Source of the DNA: Actinoplanes subtropicus
GTDB lineage: Bacteria; Actinomycetota; Actinomycetes; Mycobacteriales; Micromonosporaceae
Assembly: GCF_000721705.1 (NCBI RefSeq)
Contig: NZ_JOJL01000085.1
Location: 1-10,713, forward strand
Direction of reading: 5' to 3'
Length of the DNA stretch: 10,713 nucleotides
The number at the start of each line of letters is the position of its first letter. Within the stretch, counting starts at the first letter, position 1. This document shows positions 6,527 through 10,713 of this stretch, piece by piece. The notes beneath the pieces were generated by a model. It saw only the letters and a list, made by a program, of their open reading frames with translations. It made no database searches and had not been told where the DNA came from. The translations under genes were made by a program, and so were the position numbers.

Positions 6527-7156
6527 TCAACCTCGCTTCGCAAGGAAGTTGATCAAGAAGGCCGCGATAGCCGTCAGGGAGGAGACCGTCGTGGCGGCGA
6601 ACAATGCGATCCGCTGGTTAAGCCGTGGATTGTTTTCTGCTGCATATTCCTTGGAAACGAGCGAGAAGTCGGCAGCGTGGAGTTCCGCATGTATGCCTTC
6701 AACCTTACCGTCTGCAAGGACGTAAAAGCGCAGATCATCGCCGGGGTTCAGGAATAAGTTAGTTTCCACTTCCGCGGTTGAGCCCTCAGGAACTTTCACC
6801 TGGATTTGTTTCGAACGAACACTCACGCGCGGGGCCAGCTCTGCCCTAGCGGAAACTATCACCGCTCCGGTGATCCGCACAGCTAGCGGTGACGACAAGT
6901 CCTCTGGCGTGAGAACGACACGACCCATATTCGAGAATTGCACACTGATTAGATGCGGATCGACGATCATTTGATCGCGCCAAAGGAGATGGAGGTCAGA
7001 AAATGCCGCAGTTGCTGGCTGCAACGGTTGGTCTTGGATGACGCTCCAGGCGATCTGCTTCTGCTTGCGGCCTTGGCGAGCGTCCCAGATCGTATAAGCG
7101 AGACTGAGGAGCGCGACTGCTAGGCTCGCGAGGGCTGCGGCGGATCCCATCACCAC
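6527..7156 (-). CDS. Bitopic membrane protein, first of a tandem paralogous pair
   Basis: The 209-aa product has transmembrane helices at about residues 5-23 and 183-204, flanking a beta-rich domain. Motifs in order are QDQPLQP, DPHLISVQFSNMGRV, TPEDLSSPLAV, SARAELAPRVS and LFLNPGDDLRFYVLADG. The run N-x-G-x-V-x(3)-P-E-D-x(3)-P-L followed later by L-N-P-G-D resembles a beta-sandwich module I have seen in unnamed bacterial membrane proteins; that is memory, not a search result. Basic residues after the first helix (RQGRKQKQ) point to a cytoplasmic middle domain. The start is GTG 7156, with ATG 7150 in frame as an alternative; an AGGA lies just upstream. It is the promoter-proximal gene of the pair and is lower in GC than the genes at 2760-5680. 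Function unknown. Confidence 0.85.
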   Translation of the reverse strand: MVMGSAAALASLAVALLSLAYTIWDARQGRKQKQIAWSVIQDQPLQPATAAFSDLHLLWRDQMIVDPHLISVQFSNMGRVVLTPEDLSSPLAVRITGAVIVSARAELAPRVSVRSKQIQVKVPEGSTAEVETNLFLNPGDDLRFYVLADGKVEGIHAELHAADFSLVSKEYAAENNPRLNQRIALFAATTVSSLTAIAAFLINFLAKRG

Positions 7157-7268
7157 TCATCCTGACAATGGCTTGCGTTTGACATCCGTTGCTACCCCTC
7201 ATCTCGTTCGAAGGCGCGGTACGGCATCATAGCCACAGGGAATCGTGAGTGGCATCCATTTGGATCGC

Positions 7269-7296
7269 TTGTTGGCTTTGACTCACCGGGTAGGGT
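7269..7296 (+). promoter_or_regulatory. Possible sigma-70-type promoter
   Basis: A TTGTTG and TAGGGT pair with a 16-base spacer points towards the acidic-peptide gene. The -10 is a good actinobacterial match and the -35 is moderate. The long distance to ATG 7595 is unusual and lowers confidence. Confidence 0.25.
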
Positions 7297-7577
7297 GAAG
7301 ATCCAAAACTAGTTTCACATTTCGTGGTCTGCAACCTCTCCGATACCCGCGATCGAAAATTGGTGGCAGATGGGAAATGATCACAACCCGCCCGTGCGAA
7401 GCGAACGTCTCGGTCGTTACCTTGGTGGTGGTCGGGTTGCCGTCAGGGAATACGTCGTCTCCATTGATGGAGCACTATTCTCGGCAGATGAGTCGATCGA
7501 CTTGTGACCCCTGCCGTGTGCCCGATGTTGCGCCAGTTCGGAGTCGGTGCTCACACTGGGATAGTTGTGGAGCGTGC

Positions 7578-7586
7578 GAGGGAGGA
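7578..7586 (+). promoter_or_regulatory. Strong ribosome binding site of the acidic-peptide gene
   Basis: GAGGGAGGA is followed by eight bases and ATG 7595. It is the best Shine-Dalgarno match in the window. It selects ATG 7595 over the in-frame upstream start at 7565, whose extra codons lie across the site itself. Confidence 0.75.
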
Positions 7587-7594
7587 ACCCTAAA

Positions 7595-7852
7595 ATGTTT
7601 GAAGGCCGGCTCGACCACGAGAATGATGACAACCCTGAGAATTACAGTGCTGACCCCCAGAACTACGGCACCACCGATGAAGAGGTCGCGGGTGACTTAT
7701 CCGGTTCGTCGAGCACCGGTACAGATGCGATGAGCAGTCCCGGCATTTTCCCGTCCCAGGATGGGACACTCGCGGAAGAGCCCAACGCTTCGTCAAGTAT
7801 CGGCGCGGACTCGTTTAACGATCACGGAATCTTGCCTCCGCAAAACGATTGA
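7595..7852 (+). CDS. Small acidic protein with a duplicated 20-residue C-terminal unit
   Basis: The 85-aa product is rich in D, E, N, S and P, has no cysteine, no signal peptide and no membrane helix, and is probably unfolded alone. Two repeat scales are visible. Near the N terminus NPENY and DPQNY are seven residues apart. In the C-terminal half SSSTGTDAMSSPGIFPSQDG (38-57) and SSSIGADSFNDHGILPPQND (66-85) share 9 of 20 positions plus several conservative changes. The second copy ends at the last residue. A leader plus repeated tail units is a layout seen in multi-core precursor peptides, but no modifying enzyme is identifiable nearby, so that is only a hypothesis. A structural or adaptor peptide is equally possible. 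The strong ribosome binding site supports real and efficient translation. Confidence 0.65.
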   Translation: MFEGRLDHENDDNPENYSADPQNYGTTDEEVAGDLSGSSSTGTDAMSSPGIFPSQDGTLAEEPNASSSIGADSFNDHGILPPQND

Positions 7853-7946
7853 CTCCGCCCTGCAAACATCGCTGATCGACGTGTCGCTGGTCGCACTCTC
7901 ATCGGCATGTCCGCGAGCCCGAGCCCCGCGTCGTCCGTCACGTTGC

Positions 7947-7965
7947 GTAGTGGCCGGATCGCGGC
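7947..7965 (+). repeat. Left copy of an imperfect direct repeat
   Basis: This 19-base stretch matches 8875-8893 at 17 of 19 positions, including a perfect 12-base core CCGGATCGCGGC. The two copies flank the GC-rich gene at 8013. Chance matches of this quality are possible in GC-rich DNA of this length. Confidence 0.45.
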
Positions 7966-8012
7966 TGCAAATGCGGATGCCGTGCAACCGGGTCGGGCGC
8001 GATGATGGCGCC

Positions 8013-8813
8013 GTGATCGTGACATCCCGGATTGCCCGGCAGACCAACCGCTGGGTCCGCTTCGCCAAGGTAACGGTGCAGGTGCTTCCCGCGGTGGCCG
8101 ACGAGGTCACGATCGCGCCAGGCGTTCTTCGCGACCACGCGTCGCGACTGGAAGCCGTGTGCGGGGCTCACGAGGCGCTGCGTCATGTTCCAGCCGACCG
8201 GGGCTTTCACCGAGTGGATGTCGTCGACGCCGTCACGACTGAGGTCGACACCGGTGTTGGCGACGTGTACGAGGTCACCGCACGCGCGGCACGGGAGGCG
8301 CTGTCTCTCGACCCCTCGCTGTTCACCGGGTTCAGCGACCCGCAGGTAGTCGCCGGTTGGCTGCGAGAGCGCATCGGAAAACAGTTAGCCGGGGTGACCG
8401 AGGCCCGTCACTGGAACAACGGTGAACGCGATCCAGACACGGCGAGTCTGGTCCACGCCTGGCTGCACTTCGAAAACCGGCCGCCGACCCAACTGCACGG
8501 CTGTGGTGACGAGCTTCAGCTGAGCATCGCCGAGCCCTACCCGGGCTACGACATGGACCAGTTCGGTGCGGTGCGGGTCACTTCGGCGGCCGTGCCGGAC
8601 TCGTTGGCCATGGTGGTGGGACGACGGCTGACCGACGCCGCGGTCATCCTCGGACCCGCCGACCGACCTGCCTGCGCCGGTTTGCTACTCCGCCTGGACG
8701 ACGTCACGGTCACGATCGGCACGCTCGGCGACGAGTGGGTACTCGCCCTCGACGAGCCGCCGGCTGACATTGCGCCGTTCTGGCACCTCCAGCCGTGGAT
8801 CACGCAGGACTAA
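8013..8813 (+). CDS. Hypothetical protein, 266 aa
   Basis: No named family is recognised. The frame is open from 7761, but the codons before about 8013 are arginine/serine-rich and overlap the acidic-peptide gene, so I prefer the GTG pair at 8013/8019 (VIVTSRIARQTNRW). The N-terminal third (VTVQVLPAVADEV to YEVTARAAREALSL) looks like an alpha/beta sandwich and faintly recalls the beta-alpha-beta domain IV of EF-G, which is speculation. The C-terminal part is beta-rich (HAWLHFENRPPTQLHG, ELQLSIAEPYPGYDMDQFGAV, CAGLLLRLDDVTVTIGTLG) and ends in FWHLQPWITQD. It has no membrane segment or signal peptide. Codon use is GC-rich, unlike the genes on both sides. It lies between two imperfect direct repeats (7947-7965 and 8875-8893). 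Its function is unknown. Confidence 0.75.
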   Translation: MIVTSRIARQTNRWVRFAKVTVQVLPAVADEVTIAPGVLRDHASRLEAVCGAHEALRHVPADRGFHRVDVVDAVTTEVDTGVGDVYEVTARAAREALSLDPSLFTGFSDPQVVAGWLRERIGKQLAGVTEARHWNNGERDPDTASLVHAWLHFENRPPTQLHGCGDELQLSIAEPYPGYDMDQFGAVRVTSAAVPDSLAMVVGRRLTDAAVILGPADRPACAGLLLRLDDVTVTIGTLGDEWVLALDEPPADIAPFWHLQPWITQD

Positions 8814-8874
8814 AGGCGATCGGCGACATCCTCAACAGCTCACCCAAGCCCATCTCCGAAATTCGTAACACTGT

Positions 8875-8893
8875 GTAGCGACCGGATCGCGGC
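8875..8893 (+). repeat. Right copy of an imperfect direct repeat
   Basis: This matches 7947-7965 at 17 of 19 positions with a perfect 12-base core. It starts 61 bp after the stop of the GC-rich 266-aa gene. Confidence 0.45.
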
Positions 8894-9031
8894 ATGAGAG
8901 CACACCTGATTCTGGACTGCCGAAGGCTATTTGTCGATACTTTCTTGATCGACTTCTCCACGTTCGCGCTTGGCGGACTTTGTCCAATCTCTGCGCGCCT
9001 CGCGAGGGACTCAAATAGGATCACTTGCTCG

Positions 9032-9442
9032 CTATAGATTGATTCTCGGCCGTTCTATCTGCTTAAGCAGAATCTCCCGAAACGCCGTTAAGTCAAATCT
9101 AGGGTCCGCACGTAAGTCACCCAGCGACCAGCCTGCTATATCCCGGAGCGATTCAGATTCATGTGCATTAGGGCGTGGTGATGCGTGATTCCCGCTCACC
9201 GGAGCTACAGTCCGTCCGGGAATGCCGTGCTCCGACTTTGCGATCACCGCACGGTAGGTTCCGGGTGAATACAAAGGCGGCCAGACCGGTTCGCTGTTGT
9301 CGGCCAGGCGTCTTTTGAACCAATGCAATGAAAAGCGCCCTGCCGAAGCTAGCTCTTGTAAAATGGTCCGAGCAGTAAGGTACGACACCTCATATGTGGC
9401 GGCGTATGAGCGTACGGCATTCTTGAGCGGGCTATGTGTCAT
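9032..9442 (-). CDS. Hypothetical protein with a possible N-terminal DNA-binding domain
   Basis: The 136-aa product starts LKNAVRSYAATYEVSYLTARTIL. This recalls a short helical start domain of the type A-x-R-x-Y-A-x-x-x-x-V-x-Y-x-x-A-R found in several actinobacterial plasmid and accessory proteins. I infer a helix-turn-helix-like role, without proof. The middle (EPVWPPLYSPGTYRAVIAKSEHGIPG) looks folded, and the tail (SESLRDIAGWSLGDLRADPRFDLTAFREILLKQIER) is predicted helical. There is no membrane segment. Its ATG overlaps the stop of the upstream membrane-protein gene in an ATGA, so the two are translationally coupled. GC is lower than in the GC-rich genes of the window. Confidence 0.7.
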   Translation of the reverse strand: MTHSPLKNAVRSYAATYEVSYLTARTILQELASAGRFSLHWFKRRLADNSEPVWPPLYSPGTYRAVIAKSEHGIPGRTVAPVSGNHASPRPNAHESESLRDIAGWSLGDLRADPRFDLTAFREILLKQIERPRINL

Positions 9443-9732
9443 TTCGCGAGGATCCTTGTCGCCGGCTCCTCGTTCCGGCAGCTCTGCGCTGCGTCGGAGG
9501 CCCCCTCTGGCCTCATGTTATTCCCAGCGAGCGCCGAGCAACTCCACTGCATCAAGTTTTGAAGGATGGAGGTTAGAAATGCTTCATATCTAGAGGGAAA
9601 GATCGGTGCCGCGATTAACAATGTTGGCAACATTCCCACAGCGATGAGGATGATCGGGATATGCACTACTAGTATGACGAGAAAACGTCCACGGATTGCG
9701 ATGATCTGCGACAAGTATTGCGACAAAGGCAC
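9439..9732 (-). CDS. Small membrane protein coupled to the 136-aa gene
   Basis: The 97-aa product has a long hydrophobic stretch at about residues 16-45 (FLVILVVHIPIILIAVGMLP and on), either one long or two short membrane helices with a proline turn. A polar C-terminal tail follows (about 50 residues). I chose GTG 9732 because GGGAG lies six bases upstream. A TTG at 9780 gives 16 more residues with no ribosome binding site visible. The ATGA overlap with the next gene indicates co-translation. A small hydrophobic protein paired with a possible DNA-binding partner is a layout seen in toxin-antitoxin and regulatory pairs, but no motif supports either here. It is an orphan with GC below that of the chromosomal genes. 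Confidence 0.6.
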   Translation of the reverse strand: MPLSQYLSQIIAIRGRFLVILVVHIPIILIAVGMLPTLLIAAPIFPSRYEAFLTSILQNLMQWSCSALAGNNMRPEGASDAAQSCRNEEPATRILAK

Positions 9733-10317
9733 AGCCGTCTCCCATCCAGCCGCCCGGCTCGGCAATGGAAAGATCGTCAAATGCCCAGATACGCAGGTTG
9801 AGCCACAGACCCTTTGACTGTTGTTGAGTCACGCCGGGAGACTCGCAGCCGGGCGCACCGTTCGCCCGGCTTGGATCGTAGCAGGAATCCCTCTGCCGTC
9901 AAGAACTCACGCGTCGTCGGGCAGACAACCGGCCCCTGGGCCCGAAGTGCCAACGGGAGCAGCAACAGCGATTTCTTTGCCTAGACTGGAGGGAGGATCG
10001 TCGAGCCACATAATCCGACACGTCCTTACATTCACATTCGGGCTGCACTACGCACATTCATCGGATGCATTCAGAGGTCAGCACGTGCTCATCTCGGCAA
10101 ATGAGTGAGTTGATCGTGCAATTCAGGCGGTCATGTTCTTACGTTCCGTAGTCACCTTGGCAGCTGATCATCGCGGTAGGCGTGCCCACCGGGTCGGCGA
10201 TCATTGGGCTCGGCCGGCGCACCGTGTTGTCCGCCGGATCACCCTCGCGAGCGACTGCCAACCGCCGTAGCGGAAGCTCACCGTGAACCAAAGTCGGTGA
10301 CAGCGAGGCGGGTGTGC
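9733..10317. other. Non-coding stretch before the second integrase, 585 bp
   Basis: No credible gene is seen; open frames here are short and have mixed codon use. It contains a perfect hairpin at 9847-9871, a 10-base palindrome AGCACGTGCT at 10080-10089, and a GC-rich CCGGCG/CGCCGG inverted pair near 10214-10237. A region like this directly upstream of an integrase often holds the attachment site or excisionase gene. I could identify neither, and no tRNA end is visible. Confidence 0.45.
9847..9871. terminator. Perfect hairpin, possible terminator
   Basis: AGCCGGGCG (9847-9855) and CGCCCGGCT (9863-9871) are perfect nine-base arms around a seven-base loop. No T-rich tail follows on either strand and no gene ends nearby, so it may insulate the minus-strand pair or mark the end of a lost gene. 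Confidence 0.4.
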
Positions 10318-10320
10318 GTG

Positions 10321-10713
10321 ATGTCGAGTCCGGGTGTGATCTTCAAGCGGTGCGGGTGCCGTGATGCCAGCCGGCTGCGCCTCGAGCAGTCCTGTCCCCG
10401 ACTGTCTGAGCGCGGGCACGGTACCTGGTACTTCCACTGCTCGGCGACCAACCTACTCGGCCGCCGCGAGCGCGCCCGGCGTGGCGGCTACCCGTCGCAG
10501 GCCGCCGCCCGGCAGGCCCGCGACGAGTTCCTCGCCGGCACCGCCGCCGACCGCACCGCGGAAGGCTGGACGGTGGAGCGGTGGCTGCGGCATTGGCTGG
10601 ACACCCGCACCCACATCCGGGCGACGACCCGGTTCCACTACACCCGCGACGTCGACACCGTCCTGATCCCCTACCTCGGCCGGTACCGGCTGGCCGACCT
10701 CGACGCCCAACTT
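10321..10713 (+). CDS. Tyrosine integrase, N-terminal part (runs off the window)
   Basis: The frame is open from ATG 10321 (GTG 10318 also in frame) to the right edge: 131 codons with no stop. The start GVIFKRCGCRD, followed by SCPRL and HGTWYFHC, is the cysteine-containing arm-binding region of the integrases of actinobacterial integrative elements and phages; C11, C13 and C25 may bind zinc. A helical core-binding domain begins near residue 83 (WTVERWLRHWLDTRTHIRATTRFHYTRDV...). The catalytic domain lies outside the window, so activity cannot be judged. AGGCGG about ten bases upstream serves as ribosome binding site. It differs in architecture from the recombinase at 618-1535 and is probably part of a separate element extending to the right. 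Confidence 0.9.
   Translation, partial: MSSPGVIFKRCGCRDASRLRLEQSCPRLSERGHGTWYFHCSATNLLGRRERARRGGYPSQAAARQARDEFLAGTAADRTAEGWTVERWLRHWLDTRTHIRATTRFHYTRDVDTVLIPYLGRYRLADLDAQL

Larger units (their letters stand above)
7157..7594. other. Divergent intergenic region, 438 bp
   Basis: No convincing gene is seen; frames crossing it have poor codon use. It separates the minus-strand membrane pair from the plus-strand acidic-peptide gene and should hold both promoters. On minus, TATGAT (7231 to 7226) is a good -10 about 70 bases before GTG 7156, but without a clear -35. On plus, TTGTTG (7269-7274) and TAGGGT (7291-7296) are 16 bases apart, which would give a leader of nearly 300 bases for the peptide gene. 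Both are weak calls. Confidence 0.4.

Noticed and set aside
7761..8012. N-terminal extension of the 266-aa protein
   Set aside because: The added 84 residues are arginine/serine-rich, unlike the rest, and overlap the well-supported acidic-peptide gene in another frame.
8933..8953. GTCGAT/ATCGAC six-base hairpin between convergent genes
   Set aside because: The stem is short and weak with a nine-base loop; it is not distinguishable from chance as a terminator.
8800..9024. Possible 74-aa basic protein on minus, starting 7 bp after the stop of the 136-aa gene
   Set aside because: The position suits a third operon gene, but the ribosome binding site is poor, codon use is mixed, the end overlaps the convergent 266-aa gene, and no domain is recognisable.
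9821..10108. 95-codon frame on plus in the gap before the second integrase
   Set aside because: Composition is mixed, no ribosome binding site is visible, and it crosses the perfect hairpin at 9847-9871.
1..10713. CRISPR array, rRNA or tRNA genes, insertion sequence
   Set aside because: No evenly spaced repeats, no RNA gene signatures and no transposase frames were found on either strand.

Overview
The window reads as chromosomal accessory DNA from a high-GC actinomycete. The core-type genes are GC-rich with strong G/C third-position bias, GTG and TTG starts are common, and several products are actinobacterial types (an ERCC4-Lsr2 fusion relic, a CxC-type tyrosine integrase, a 'Y-A-x-x-x-x-V-S-Y-x-x-A-R' start-domain protein). 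The genus cannot be fixed from the sequence.

Layout. Positions 1-617 hold a strong hairpin terminator of a gene lying left of the window, then the 3' remnant of an ERCC4-nuclease/Lsr2 fusion gene that has lost its catalytic half. Next is a complete tyrosine recombinase on the minus strand (618-1535), followed by two hypothetical genes: a 131-aa protein on plus (1645-2040) and a HEAT-like helical protein on minus (2094-2555). From 2760 to 5680 the DNA looks like ordinary GC-rich chromosome. It carries a class I SAM methyltransferase and an M55 D-aminopeptidase on minus, and a LacI-family regulator divergent from the peptidase. Both genes of the divergent pair have a TANNNT hexamer exactly 6 nt before the ATG, which suggests leaderless transcripts.

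From about 5860 to 10320 the base composition falls visibly and no gene belongs to a named family. On minus there are two overlapping paralogous genes for bitopic membrane proteins that share a beta-rich domain (5875-7156). On plus there is a small acidic protein with a strong ribosome binding site and a duplicated 20-residue tail unit (7595-7852). A GC-rich 266-aa unknown gene (8013-8813) lies between two imperfect direct repeats. On minus, a small membrane protein and a possible DNA-binding protein are joined by an ATGA overlap (9032-9732). The window closes with the first 131 codons of a second tyrosine integrase on plus (10321 to the edge).

The whole is best read as a mosaic: a stable M55/LacI/methyltransferase block between recombinase-associated segments, with the low-GC orphan genes probably acquired. 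The most interesting parts are the tandem paralogous membrane pair, the repeat-bearing acidic peptide, and the repeat-flanked GC-rich gene. No recognised defence, toxin-antitoxin or biosynthetic system is completed by the visible genes.
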